In this document: piece by piece, positions 1 to 26,524 of the stretch
How the letters are laid out: the number at the start of each line of letters is the position of its first letter
Numbering within the stretch: the stretch's first letter is position 1
Assembly: GCA_951217055.1 (NCBI GenBank)
Contig: OX578286.1
Location: 16,145,050-16,209,049, forward strand
Length of the DNA stretch: 64,000 nucleotides
Direction: 5' to 3'
DNA from: Gerris lacustris
Lineage: Eukaryota; Arthropoda; Insecta; Hemiptera; Gerridae
Notes under the pieces: generated by a model
Told to the model about the DNA's origin: nothing
Seen by the model: only the letters and a program-made list of their open reading frames with translations
Database searches by the model: none
Position numbers and translations under genes: made by a program

Positions 1-603
1 GCCTATTCATTTTTATTTATCTATCGTTTTAGTTTCAGATTTTTCCTGCCATAATTGCAATGTTTTACAGTATTCTTTCTAGTAATTTAAATTCCCAAAC
101 AGCAATTAAGAGAGAACCTTAAGAAGCCCTAAGTTGAGGGTGAATTATAGCTTTTTGAAGAAGAAAGGAGAGGAATATACATATTTTTAAACCCTAAAAG
201 GCGAAAGAGGAAATATATTTTTAATATAGTTCCTTCATTGTATTTAAATAAATTAATAGTAAAAAAACATTTTTAAAAAACAAGCTTTTATTCGTATTCT
301 TCTCAGCAAACCCTTTCATTTGATACCCATATTATGGGTGTGCTTAAAAAATAACTAGTCCGCCTGATTTAGAATGTCTTCACTTAGCTAACCATGCATT
401 GTCTTCCAAACTAAACGTGTATGCAAAAGTTCGTTCAATTGGTTAAAGATAACTGCTTTAAAATTCAGTTGAAAGATTTGACCCAAACATACATTGCAAG
501 TTAAATAAAAGCTTGTAAAATATAGGTTTCACAACCTACTAACATATTACAAAAGAGAGTGCATATTTTCCAGAAGATCGTTAAAGATTGAGTGAAAATT
601 CTA
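1..603. other. AT-rich non-coding stretch, no gene seen
   Basis: No open frame here resembles a protein, and I see no clear repeat structure. If the Pcyt2 gene extends to the left, this is part of the intron upstream of the exon at 2358. Confidence 0.5.
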
Positions 604-1233
604 TTTTGAAGAATTGACGGATTTACACTTTTAAGCCCCCCATCGACGACCCAACATGTTGGCCCAACCTCTACCTGACCTCCAACCCAACATGTTGGGT
701 GTGCACCATCCACTACCAAGCATGTTGGGCCAACATCAGTTGAGCAAGATACATTTTTCATCACAATCCGGAAACACTTTCTTCTCTTTTTCAATTAACA
801 CCGTGTAACCTTCTTTCCGAATGTGCTTATTACAATATCGTTTATCTTTAATGTCCCACAGCGGACGCTGGTCTCGATATAATTCTATAAATTCAGACCA
901 AAATTGTTTATTGTCATTAAAAGACATGGTTTGAGAATCACACGCAACAAATAAAATAAAGCAGTACACGACAGAACACGAGTTAGACTGAGGCCATGTC
1001 AGGCGAGCCGCTCGACGGTTCACCATCCACGACCCAACTTGTTGGACGTTGGGTTGGAGTTGGGCGTGCTGTCGAGCACAACGCCCAACCCAACAAATCA
1101 GTCCAACATGTTGGAATGGCACCCATCCACGATCGTACATGTTGGGCGACCCACTCGAACCCAACATGTTGGATCGTCGTCAATGGGGGGCTTTAAAGGT
1201 GTTTTAAGTAAAAAAAATGCGGATTCTTAAAAA
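604..1233. mobile_element. Inverted-repeat element with palindromic CCAACATGTTGG sites and a MADF fragment
   Basis: The ends are inverted copies: TTTTAAGCCCCCCATCGACG at 629-648 pairs with its complement ending near 1197, and weaker pairing extends outward to about 604 and 1233. Inside each arm lie copies of the palindrome CCAACATGTTGG or close variants (about 652, 688, 720, 1032, 1100, 1137, 1160). The centre (about 736-960) is plain AT-rich DNA coding on the minus strand for part of a MADF domain. No convincing target duplication was found, so the superfamily is open. PIF/Harbinger-like elements often carry a Myb/SANT- or MADF-like protein, which makes that an inference worth testing. Confidence 0.6.
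736..927 (-). CDS. MADF-domain protein fragment inside a transposable element
   Basis: This 63-residue frame starts at MSFNDN and reads FWSEFIELYRDQRPLWDIKD, which matches the start of MADF domains: a hydrophobic helix, then a P-LWD motif, then Y-NKHIR and a second helix. MADF domains are Myb/SANT-like DNA-binding modules of about 85 residues, common in insect regulators and in transposon accessory proteins. The frame ends before the third helix, so it is truncated or is only a first exon. It lies between two arrays of CCAACATGTTGG palindromes. The Met at 927 was chosen as the first one before the domain; the upstream open frame runs into repeat sequence. Likely a pseudogene or captured fragment rather than a working host gene. 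Confidence 0.5.
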   Translation of the reverse strand: MSFNDNKQFWSEFIELYRDQRPLWDIKDKRYCNKHIRKEGYTVLIEKEKKVFPDCDEKCILLN

Positions 1234-1742
1234 GTCTGTCATCTTTACTGAATTTGATTTTTTATTAAATTTGGTTTACACATAAAAAAAAAGAATCATA
1301 CACATTTTAAATTGGTAAATTAAAGAAATTAATTTTTGTTGTAAATTTGTGGTGTTCTTAAGATATTAAATCATCATTCTTAAGTTATTTAAATGTCAAT
1401 TGTTAATTGTTTTATTTTTAATTTTATTAACTTATATCAAGACTCTTTTTCATGTAGATAGTTTGTACACTAAAATGTTTTAACTTATTACACTGCTAAT
1501 TATTAAAAGCTGTGACAGATGATTACCCTATAAAAGGGTCAAAACGTCTCATGAAAGGAAGAATATCATTAATATTATTGCACCTAATCCATCCATCACC
1601 AAAACTATTTAAAATAGGCAGGAGTTAGTCTCAAATTGTGCATTTTATTAAGGAAGCAATATGAGTCGCTTCCTGAGAAAATTCAGTACTAATTTACATG
1701 TTACCCTACCTATATTTGTTCTCCACTTATAAATAAATATTA

Positions 1743-1976
1743 GGCACTTCTTTAGATTGTTACTCCCCTTATAAAAAAAACAGAGGGGAGTAACTATCTA
1801 AAGAAGGTGTACGGTATATTCTTCTTTAGACTGTTACTGCCCTTTTAAAAACAGAAGTGTGGTATTACTTTGTCCACAAGTACATTAGACTAAACATCCC
1901 TTTATCTTAATAGTTATTTAGTCAGTCATTAATGTTCTAAAAAAAACATAGAGGAGTAACGATCTAAAGAAGTACC
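1743..1976. mobile_element. Hairpin MITE (GGCACTTCTTTAG family), hAT-like
   Basis: Starts GGCACTTCTTTAGATTG and ends with the complement ...CTAAAGAAGTACC. The flanking 8-mers are aaatatta (1735-1742) and aaatataa (1977-1984), 7 of 8 identical, as expected for an old hAT-type target duplication. Inside are a hairpin of TTACTCCCC / GGGGAGTAA arms and the core typical of the family ("ttgtcc...gtacattagactaaacatccctttatctt", cited by position 1870-1915). No coding capacity. Confidence 0.8.
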
Positions 1977-2357
1977 AAATATAAAAATTATTACATCACT
2001 TATTACCACTTGTTTACAACTTATTTATAATTATCTGTCTAAATAACTATCAAGACAAAGGAATATTTAGTTTGAATAACTTTGGGACAAAGGAACATCA
2101 CAATTATGTATGTAAAAGTGATAATATCACTTGTCTAAAAATGACTATTATGACAAGGAAATATTTACACTTTAATAAGTTATTTTGGGTGTGTAATCAA
2201 GTAAATGAGTGCCGAAAATTCTATTTTAAGGACTTATAAGAATAATAATTCTATATGAGAAAATTTTTCAAGTCGACTTTAACCAATTAATTTCTATTTT
2301 ATTTTTTTATTTATTTGAATATATAAATGTTATATTATACTTTTTATTTATTCATAG

Positions 2358-16632
<14,275 letters not shown>

Positions 16633-16915
16633 CATGATTCTAAAGTGCAAATCCGCTGCAATCTCTCGCAAAACTCTCATCCCGTACTTAACGTTCCACT
16701 TCTGCATACCTCACACATTTAAGAACAAAATCTTCTAGTTTTTTAAACAAAAACAACAAAAAACGAATTTTTTCTCTTAATTTGCATAGTTATTTAATGG
16801 CATTTATTATATATATATGTATGTACATATTATATAAAAGAGTGGAGTAAGAATATTTGATATCAAAGCAAAACATTATATATATATTTTTTTTTAATCA
16901 AATCAATTTTTACTT

Positions 16916-16921
16916 AATAAA
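16916..16921 (+). promoter_or_regulatory. Pcyt2: Candidate poly(A) signal of Pcyt2
   Basis: AATAAA 284 bases after the stop codon in AT-rich sequence; another AATAAA lies at 17049. Which one is used cannot be told from sequence. Confidence 0.4.
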
Positions 16922-17388
16922 TGGACATATTATAGTTCTTATTGTTTGGTATAGTGCTTGATTAATTGTCCTATTTACAAATTGTCAGTAACACAACCAA
17001 TGTAACTTTTTTAAACAATTTTTTAATGAATTTATCATTTTAATATTTAATAAATATGCTATTAAATAGGCTTTTCTTAATATAGTTCTTGGTCTTCCTG
17101 TGGTGATAGTGACTCAATGTTTGTAGGTCCCAACTTTGAGTATTGGGAAGCAACTACAGGGAAGTTTGTTGTTAGTATTCCCCCTTGAATATGTTTACGA
17201 CACAGGTTGCAAAATGTCAGCACCTACACCCTTAGACCTTGTCACCACCAGAAGACCTAAATTTTAATATAAAAACCCTTTAAAAGGGTGTCATTGAGTC
17301 TAAAAGGCTTATGATACTCCCTAAGAAACTAAAGTTTAAAATAAAAACATTCTGTAATAAATTCCCAGATAGGTGAAACATTCTATTA

Positions 17389-17923
17389 GACCAGGAGATA
17401 AAAGTGACTGTATAACATCTAGCTAGATTTTTTTGTATAAATTAATTTTTTTGGAGTCCTTTAAGAATATGTGGTCGGCAAGTTCATCTGCGGAACATAT
17501 CTTGGCCATAGGTTGTTAAAAGAAATACAGGTAGAGATTGGCCATTTCCCATCCTTATTGGTGGGCAATGTGATTTTCATAACCCTGAGTACAAAATTAG
17601 TTACTAACTAATTTTGTTGTCAGGATAATGGAAATAATATCTGCCAAAATAGATTAACTGCCGTGTTCACAAAACCATTCACTCCACAAAACTACCCTCT
17701 TCCCAAAACTATTTACTCCTCAAAAATACTCACTCCACAAAACCACTCTGGCATGGGTACTCCAGAAAAGCACCCACTTCCCAAAACCACTAACTCCACA
17801 ATGCCTCTCACTCCACAAGTATTTTTGCCGACAACATATTCTTAAAAAGCACCAAAAGATTAACTTAAACAAAATTCTAGCTTGATGTTCGTCAGTCACT
17901 TTTTTGCATGCTCTCTCCTGGAC
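17389..17923. mobile_element. GTCCAGGAGATAG element, shorter copy with minisatellite inside
   Basis: Left end GACCAGGAGATAAAAG and right end ...GCTCTCTCCTGGAC are inverted; TA flanks both sides (17387-17388, 17924-17925). Left-arm landmarks (ctagctagattttttt, aagaatatgtggtcgg, gattttcataaccctgag) match the 14709 copy. Between the arms, 17666-17822 holds the ccactccacaaaac minisatellite, which in the 14709 copy lies outside the element. Confidence 0.75.
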
Positions 17924-17925
17924 TA

Positions 17926-20088
17926 TATATGCAAAGCTACTGAGATTTTGTGTAGCTTACAAATACTAAATAAAAACCGAAAGAGCAACTTGATCAGTTA
18001 ATTATCAAAATGCCATAATAGCTAAAGTTTAATATAGACTAGCTTCGACGACATTTCACTAATTGTAATTAAGTAGTGTAATACAGTGTGGTTCTGACAT
18101 CAGTTACAGTAGAAGCACTCTTAATCAGCCACATTCCAACCGAACCCATGGTCGGATAACAAAAAAGATTTTTCTGTAAAACTGAAGAATATGAGGTGGT
18201 CTATAGAAAAAATGGCAGGGCCTCACTCCAACGTATTCTTTTTGACAAAGGGATATCAACTCTGCTATGAAAAAATCATACATGTATAATATCTCAAATG
18301 TACTGTTTGACAAAGGAATATTACCTCTTAAGTGTATAAATTAAGCAAAGTTTTGTCGCCAAGCAATTCTTGACTGTATCATCTCCTTCAGTTCAGCCCA
18401 TTTTTCTTGTAACAAGAAAATAAAAATAGTTTTACTTTTTGAAACATTACCGTACACTGCAAAGCAACATGCTTGCTTCAACAGATAGGTCTCGATAGAT
18501 ATCTTCACATAACTGAGGTTTTTAGGTTTAAAACTAATGGAGAATTGTTATTATCATATATTATGTTAAGAAGAGGCTTGTCCCACATGCATTTTTTAAT
18601 TTTTATTTTACTCCAACCTGTGGATCAACATAAAAATTTAACCACCAACCTATCCACAGACAATAAACTTAACTTCAACATGGCATATTGACAGCAAGGT
18701 TGGCCAACTAAGTTGATCGTCTAAAGCAGCCTTAATACTGAAAAGATCTGTTCATTCAAATTATTTAGTTTCCTTACTAACTAGAATAGTCTAAAAATTG
18801 TTTGTATTGAATATTAGCTATTATGGTATTGATATTAAATTGATTAAGTTTGTTCTTTTAAATGATTAATAATTTTTAAGTTTTTGGTAGTATTCATACT
18901 ACAAAAAGTTAAAATTGTAATTTAAATCAAATTATAATTATTATTAACAATCCCAACGCTAAAGTCTATTTTTCTCTGTCTGTCTCCCGTTGTTAATAAT
19001 AATTATGATTAATAATTGTGTTTCACACTAATGGTCAACTTATTAGATAGGTCAAATTAATCATCAGATCCTCCTAGTAGTTGGCTATGTTTTCGATTGG
19101 TGCATAAACAAGAAAACACAGACTAAATTAATAAACAGTAATAACACACAAAGAAATGATTGATTACTTTAATTTTAATACTAAGAAATGTAAAGGTGTT
19201 TATTCAAAAATTCTTTCTTTTATAAAATCAAATGAAAAAATCCTTTTATTAATAAAATTATGTATTTTTTTGTACCACTATTATCGAAGTGCAACCAAAT
19301 TCAAGATATAAATTATTTTTAAATTTAACTTGACTTATTTTTATTGTTACTAATGCCTTTATAATTTTTATGATTTTTTTTTTATTAAATTTGTTTATTG
19401 GCTTACTAATGTAATTAGCTCACAAAATTTTAAACTATAGTTCAAAAAGTTACCTGATTTTTTTTTTTTTTTTTTTTTTTTTTTGGTGCAATAAGAAAGG
19501 AAATAAATAATTTGTTTTATTTTTTGGTTTCTAGTCAATAATAGGAACACATTTAATGTTTCCTAGTTTTTATTTTGTTTTTCACTATATTTAAAGTGGT
19601 TTGTGAAATGGGTGATGGTTAACTTTTTAAAAAAAAGTTTATGGTGATGTTCTTTTTTTTTTAACAAAAAATAAATGTTTCTTGCATGGTTTATTTTCTT
19701 TTTACATGCCAGGGTGAATTTTTATCCATCTTTCCCTTTTTTTACAACAATAATTTTTTTTTTTGTTTTCTTCTATATAAAAAAAAAAACTAGCTATGTT
19801 AATTTACATATTTGTTGGTGTATTAATTTTAAATTTTAAAGTACATTATGAGGTGTTGTGGGTGCAAATCTACTTATCGTATTTAGAAACCACTCAAGCT
19901 TATTTTTATATGATAAGGAAAGCCAAATTCAACATAAATAAACATTAGAACCCTTTATATTTTTAAGCAAAAATAAATAAATAAAAAAGTGACACTTTGT
20001 ATCCACAGCTCCTTATATGTACTATGTACAATATATTCTGGATAATACAAAAAAATGTTTATCCTATAAAACACCAATTTCATTTCTG
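17926..20088. other. Intergenic DNA, no gene seen
   Basis: AT-rich with T runs (about 19459-19484, 19752-19763). A weak MITE-core similarity (gacaaaggaatattac) sits near 18309. No coding frame of note. Confidence 0.5.
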
Positions 20089-20318
20089 GGCACTTCTTTA
20101 GATTGTTACTCCCCTTTTTAAAAAAAACAGGGTAGTGACAATCTAAAGGTGTACGAAATGTTCTTTAGACTGTTACTCCCCTTATGAAAACAGAAGTTTT
20201 AATATTCCTTTGTCCCGAAGTACATTGGACTAAACATCCTCTTTGTCTTAATATTTATTTAGTCAAAGTTATTTTTATTCTAAAAAAACACAGAGGAGTA
20301 ACAATCTAAAGAAGTACC
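20089..20318. mobile_element. Hairpin MITE (GGCACTTCTTTAG family) with perfect 8-bp duplication
   Basis: Left end GGCACTTCTTTAGATTG, right end ...CTAAAGAAGTACC. Flanked by the exact 8-mer catttctg (20081-20088, 20319-20326). Holds one terminal hairpin, a second TTACTCCCC half-site and the family core. This copy fixes the true ends of the family and the hAT-type duplication length. Confidence 0.9.
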
Positions 20319-20606
20319 CATTTCTGCACAATAGTGCTCTGTATAACAAAAGTTTAAAACACAATCTGTTTTATAATTTCCACAGAGGTAAAACATATTA
20401 TACACTAGTTACCTCTGTATTTCACGATATAATAAATTGTAAAGTGGTTATTCTCTCGGATTTGAAATAGCCCAATGAACATAAAGTTAACAAAAAAAAG
20501 GAAAAAGTTTAATGAATATCAATAAAATAAAAATAAAAATAAATATTAGTGTAATAATGCATGGGAAAAAAATTGCATTCCTATTTATATTAAATGTTAA
20601 ATTATC

Positions 20607-20618
20607 AATTATTATTAA

Positions 20619-20648
<30 letters not shown>
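20607..20648. repeat. (ATT)n microsatellite
   Basis: About a dozen ATT triplets, with two interruptions at the left side. Confidence 0.9.
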
Positions 20649-20649
<1 letters not shown>

Positions 20650-21243
20650 CTATGCTAATTTAGTACCTAAAGTTTTAAATTATTAGACTAGAGATGTACA
20701 AATCTTAAAGTGGGATAGTGACAAATAATGCGACAATAACTATAAAGTTTTAAAATGTTTATTATTTAATGATTTTTAACCATTTAATCTTTAGTAAAAC
20801 AACCGAATCTTACCACTTAAAAGAGAGTGGCCCGATTTTATTATTTGAAAAAAAAGTTTAGCATAATATCCTGAAAAGTTTGTGCATCTTTTAATTACTA
20901 TTTTACATTTATAACTTGACTAATCATAAAAATGTTTTGCACATCATGGTGTTATGATGTTAAGAAATTATAAAGATTCATCATAAGGAAAATACGTCTA
21001 TTTCTAAATATTATAATGTATAGTGAGTGTACAAGGAAAGATCCACCCGAGTACATTTTTTTCGTAAAATTGAGCTAGTAACGCCAATTTAGAAAGTACA
21101 TTAATGAAATTTTGTATCAGTAATGAAGCAAAATAGATTCAGATCTGATAAAATAAAGCTTCCAGGTTGTAAAAGAGCGTAGTCAACATGTGTTTGAAGA
21201 TAGACGTGAAAATTTTAGTGAAAATGGGAAACTAGGAAATTAC
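20649..21243. other. Intergenic DNA, no gene seen
   Basis: AT-rich single-copy-looking sequence; no frame or paired ends. Confidence 0.5.
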
Positions 21244-21484
21244 AGTACTTCTTTGGGATTGTTACTCCCCTTTGTTGTTTTCGAATATAAATGACTTTGA
21301 CTAAATAACTATAAAGACCAAGGTATATTTAGTCCAATGTACTTATGGACAAAGGAATATCACAGTTCAGTTTTTATAAGGGGATTAACAGTCTAAAGAA
21401 GAACATCCTGTACAACTTCTTTAGATTGTTACTCCCCTCTGTTTTTTTTTTATATATAAGGGAGTAACAATCTAAAGAAGTGCC
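21244..21484. mobile_element. Hairpin MITE (GGCACTTCTTTAG family), opposite orientation
   Basis: Ends AGTACTTCTTTGGGATTG and ...CTAAAGAAGTGCC. Exact 8-bp duplication gaaattac (21236-21243, 21485-21492). The core precedes the inner hairpin here, so the copy is inverted relative to 20089. The right part is a near-perfect hairpin (TTACTCCCCTCTG ... GGGAGTAACAATC). Confidence 0.9.
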
Positions 21485-21492
21485 GAAATTAC

Positions 21493-23180
21493 CACTTAAG
21501 TCCATATTTTTATTGCTTTAAACTTATATTTTTTGCTAATTTTTCTGAACTTTATTTTTTGCTTCCAAGCTTACTCGAAGGTAATGGATGCATTATGGTT
21601 ATCCTGAACACCCAAATTATTTTTTTTCCATATCTCCAAATTTAAAAATTTCTTAAACCCAATTGCGTTTCAGACCTCCGGGAACATTTTTGATCTTGTG
21701 TTTTTAATAAGGATTTTTTTGATAAATTGTTTTTAAAGCTGAATATTAAGTGGGAAAAATGGAGTGCAGTGACTATTATTTTTAATATTTTACTGTTTTA
21801 GTCGCAATAATAAAATGTTGACTTTTTTTAAATTATTTCCTTTCTTTCCAAGAAACTTAAAAAAAAGGGTCAAAATGTGTTATATCGGTGAAGGTGGTTT
21901 TTTCCTTGAATTCTTTATTTTGTTATTTAGTGAATTTAAAATGTAGGAAAATTGTTTTCTACAAATTTCGATAATTTATCTTGTAACATTCCAAGTACGC
22001 TATTTATTTATTAGCAAATTAAAATAAATTATGAATTTATTTATTTTTTTAATCGGGTGTTTGTATAAAATTTGCTTTGATTCAATTTTATTTACTCCAC
22101 ATTTTTATTATAAAGGTATTTTTTTTAAAAAGGTCTCAGCGATTTATTGTAACAAGTTCTATAATTTTATTTTTTTGAGGAATGTTTTTTTGTTTTTTTT
22201 TAAACTATATTTTTGTTACTTTTTATTTGTTTTAATTAATTTAAAAACCAAATCAGTTTATTCCTGAGGTTAATTATTAAATTATAGTAATAAATGTAAA
22301 TAATATTATTGAGAAAGAGTTGATTAATCAGTGTGTTCAAAAATAAGTAATCTCTTTAGTGTGAAAAATCTTTTAAGAAGAAGGGGGGGGGGGGGGTGTT
22401 TGTCCCCTACCTCTACCACTTTTAAGTGTATTATAAGTGGTTTTCTAGGGAGGCTAATTATTTTTTACCCGTCTAGCTATGCCAAATATTAATGTTTTTT
22501 TTTGTTTTTTTAAACAAATTCTTTATTGGCATAAGTAACAAAAAAATATTTGTGTTTACCGGAGCCATAATGTTATTTTGAGAGGGGTTATTTTGTGCCT
22601 TTTTATAATTTTGATATTTTGTAAGGGATTGGAGCTTTTTAATCAAATTTGGGGAAGGGTATAATGGACAATTTAGGAGTATATATTTATATTTTTTTAT
22701 TTTTCTAAACGGAAGTTTTTGATTGGATTTTTGTTAGGGTTGTTTGCAGGTATTTAAACAGGTGTCATAGGCAGTCTGTGGACTGACTTAAGAGTGGAAA
22801 GAAGTTAATGTTGGCAAAATGTCATATGTAATATAATAATCTGTATTTGCAATATTAGGGTACGACCACTGTGTGCACTGGTTCTGAATCAGGTTCGGAC
22901 TTAGTAAACAAGTGGGAGAATTAAACAGTGTAGTTAAAGAAGGGTGGCCATAGTGGAAGTATTGTTTGGAGTCAGAGACTTTACCGGAATGTTTAATTCA
23001 TTCTTGATGCAAATTCTATCTTCTATCTGCACACACGGACTATACTTTAACTGCAAACCACTGTTTATTTTTTGGCTTTTTTGGTTGTTTATGAAACCTT
23101 CTTCTTGGTTATATACACATACCTAATTCTTCTCTTTGATTCTTGTTTGATTTTCTTCATTTCAATTTATTTTTTTAATA
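21493..23180. other. Intergenic AT-rich DNA, no gene seen
   Basis: T-rich low-complexity sequence with a G run at about 22384-22396. Open frames here are rich in Phe, Leu and Tyr, the product of T-rich sequence, and resemble no family. Confidence 0.5.
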
Positions 23181-23579
23181 CAGTAGAACCTCGATAAGAA
23201 GTGTCTCAAGGGGATTAGGGAGACATTCTTGTTATCAAGGTGCTCTTGTTGTTGAGGGTAGTGTTATCAAGGTTATTTTGGCTATCAAGGTTAATGGAAT
23301 CACTAAACGCGGGGTGGGGTTTCAAGTCTAGACTTGTTTAAGGTCGACCCATTCCTGTATAGAGTCGCGTTATCGAGGTTGACTTCTCAAAACGACTTGT
23401 TATAGAGATTCTGAGTTACAAAAAAAAATCCATGTTATTTAGGTTGTTTGGATAATAATAGTCGCGTTATAGAGGTTAATTTAACATTATGTGTTATGGC
23501 AATCTCAAGGGGATTTGAAAATTGCACTTGTAATTGAGGTTGTCGTGTTATTGAGGGTCATCTAATCGAGGTTTTACTG
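23181..23579. mobile_element. pogo-like MITE (CAGTAGAACCTCGATAA ends)
   Basis: Left end CAGTAGAACCTCGATAAG and right end ...TAATCGAGGTTTTACTG are inverted copies. Subterminal motifs of the type TTATCAAGGT / TTATAGAGGTT recur six to eight times inside, as is usual in such elements. TA lies left of it; the right flank is CT, so the duplication is not intact. No transposase frame. Confidence 0.7.
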
Positions 23580-25328
23580 CTTTATATAATAAAGAAAGAA
23601 ATGCTTATCATGAAATTATTTCTTATTTTTTTAAAAAAAATAGTGGAATGCCTCCACTTCCATTCTAAATTTAGGAAGAAACATTCCCTGTTCCCTATAA
23701 TTTGTTAAAAATTGTGCTGCTCAAACAAGTGGTGGTATTCCCCATTTGCACTCCTTTACCTATTAATTTTATAACTAGCAGTTCTTTAATGTTTTAATTT
23801 TAAATGAACACTCTCTGAGGCCATAATGAAGCTCTCTATATCTTCATATGACAACTCTTTGTTGAGTTTATGTTACGATGCGACAGCGTGTATTTCTACC
23901 TGCCTCTACTGCGGCCATCACCTGCTTTTCTCGAGCTGACATATCGCAACCCTGTTTTAAGAGCCTTAACCTGATTTGGAACCAGCTTGCACTCTGGACG
24001 TACCCTTATAAATGAAAAGGGGTTCTCTGCTCTGGTGCTCTAATTTGTATATGTGAGTCAAGAGTGGTCAGGTGCATCTGTGCACAGGGTCTTGGCGCTC
24101 TCATTTACAAAGTTTAATAATAACCACACCACACTTGTTTCTGCGGTACATTTTAAGTGGTTGGTACTAGTAATAATGGGCCTAAATAAGGCCTAATTGT
24201 TTGGTTCCTACAACTGGTTTGTCCTACCCCTCTATTATTAGTACTAGGACCTACTACAACTACTATAGTTAATAAAAACAAAAAGAAAAATTGTTTATTT
24301 TTTTGTCAAAACCCTACAAGTACTAGTGTGTGATACAGACCCTAGTAAGTTAGCTTAAATTAAATAATGCTTCTGTAAGGTACCTACAAGTCATAAGCTC
24401 AAATTAATAAATATTTTTTGAACACACTGACTTAATATAAAATTAACTCTTGATAGATCATTGAAAATTTGTAATAAAATAAATTAAATATTAGATAATT
24501 TATTATTATAGTCTGATTGGGCATATTAATATTAGCTTTTTTAAAAAATTTGTTATCTGTGTGCTATTTATTGAACAAAAAAATGAAATTGTTTACCATT
24601 ATTTAATAAGCTTGATTTTTTTTCTTTTTTTGTACCAAATATTCTTTTTATTTAGGTTATACGAATTTATAAAATGTATAAGGTTTTAATTGTGTTTTTT
24701 TTAGTTATTTATTATTATGTAATTGAGTAGTTTTGTGCAAAAAATGTTAATGTAATATTGATAGAGAATTTATGGTATATATGTGTAGTTGACTTTTATG
24801 TACTGTGTAAATTTTTATTTTTTGACTTAAAGCAGTTAAGTGGTATCTAATTTTTACGATATGCGTAGATTTATTTACTGTGATTATAGCTAGGGAAGAA
24901 CCCTGATCAATTATTTTTGATTTTTTATCGTTTTCTTAACTTTAGCTAAAATTCTTATTTTTTTGCTAGTGTGAATTTATTTTTTACTAGTAAATTATTA
25001 TGTATGGTTTTGTCTCATAGACCATTCATTGATCGGTACTTTTGTTTATATACTTATTTCCATAATACCTTTAAACTTTCTTTATATCAACCAAAAGTTT
25101 GAATTACAATAATGTTTCTCTGTGTAAAGATCGCCTTGAAGAAATGAGTGAAGTTTAAAATTTTATGGGAAATGACATTTGAGACAAAGATATTTAATGT
25201 ATTTTTGTCACTATTGTCCCAGAAACCAGATATGCCTTTTGGAAAAAAAAACATCTTAAATGTTTTCATCGGTGGTTAATTAGATTTTCTTTAACATTTA
25301 TTTAAAAATAAAAATTTATTAAAACTGT

Positions 25329-25364
<36 letters not shown>

Positions 25365-25554
25365 TTCTCCCAAATGTAAAACTAAATTTGATCTTGATGT
25401 GGAATCCTATCGAATATTTACTTCAAATTTCATTATGCAGTACATTAAGCAGTGGTAATAATCTACTGCAATTATGCAGTAGATTCATGCTTCTCTACAA
25501 ACCTTAGATCACAAAAAACTTACAGAAAAGATTAAAAGGAAGAAAGCCACTTCT
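23580..25554. other. Intergenic DNA, no gene seen
   Basis: Contains a less AT-rich patch at about 23870-24250 in which a block with ctctgctctggtgctctaat (24025) is loosely repeated at about 24090 (cttggcgctctcattt). This may be an old SINE or element end, but I see no promoter boxes. A run of 27 A lies near 25337-25363. Confidence 0.45.
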
Positions 25555-25558
25555 TTAA

Positions 25559-26520
25559 CCCTAGAACGCTAACCATACTTTTTAACCTCTTATGACTAAC
25601 CTTGAGTCATATTGACTCCCTAATCTATTATACCCAGTTTTATTAAATATAAAAGCCAAATATGTATAATATTTTTTAACACGTTTTAGTGCTAGTTTAT
25701 GAGACACTTGGGTGATTTGTTTGCCGTAAAAAACCATTTTTTCATTTTAATTCCGGTTTTTCAATCTGGACTACTATTACATATCTGGCATTGTTATCTA
25801 CCGGAGTGGTTTTATTTACTTTATTTTTTATGTAGCTTTTTTCTTTCCTTTCCTTTGGTTTTTCTTTTCGTAAATTGTTTCAATTAATTTATCATTTTCC
25901 TTATCATCGCTGATGGGATCAAAAAAGGCATTTTCTATTTTCAAATCAGGGTCCAAATCACAAGTGTCACCATTATTGTCGATAACGCTCTTTTTCATAA
26001 TCGGACATTTCCTTCATCAAGCGATAAATGTCGTTTGGATCATTGTATTTTTTCTCCATTATTTGACCATATGATTAAATTTATATAATTTAGACATATG
26101 AAGACAAAAAAATATAACAATTTATACTTATAAATTAATAAATTACAATTATATTACCTTTAATTTGTAATAATTATTCAATTAAATTTATATAATACCT
26201 AATTTATAAGATTTGAAATGGCCAAATAAACAATAACACTTATTAGATTAGGCTGTTAATACTATTCTACGTCAAAATGACCTACAAAAAATTTACGTGT
26301 AAGACAAAACAGGAGTCAAAATGACTCCGCTACTGCAGAAAAACAAACGATATGTCCTCTTTAAAATCTGAATGTGGAACTGATAGAAGTGTAGAAGGGT
26401 CATTCAAGGGTGGGAGATAGCATAGCTGAGATGTGGGAGTTCTGTGTTTTACAGACACCGTGCATTCGTAGTTAAAGTAAAAAGTGGGAGTCATTTTGAC
26501 TCCAGGTTAGCGTTCTAGGG
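25559..26520. mobile_element. Decayed piggyBac element, 962 bp
   Basis: Ends CCCTAGAACGCTAACC and ...GGTTAGCGTTCTAGGG are perfect inverted repeats of 16 bp, flanked on both sides by TTAA (25555-25558, 26521-26524), the signature of piggyBac. Just inside both ends is a GAGTCA-T-TGACTC palindrome. A minus-strand transposase N-terminal remnant lies at about 25915-26059. Much of the transposase is deleted. Confidence 0.88.
25915..26059 (-). pseudogene. piggyBac transposase N-terminal remnant
   Basis: Starts MEKKYNDPNDIYRLMKEMSD at 26059 and goes on for 28 codons to a stop; shifting the frame by one restores an acidic stretch (DNNGDTCDLDPDLK) ending near 25915. Acidic, Asp-rich N-terminal sequence is usual for piggyBac transposases. 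The catalytic domain is absent. Position within the TTAA-flanked element supports the call; the sequence alone would be weak. Confidence 0.5.
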
Positions 26521-26524
26521 TTAA

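Noticed and set aside
996..1230. Overlapping frames in the palindromic element
   Set aside because: They only translate the CCAACATGTTGG repeats; no domain, and several frames are open at once.
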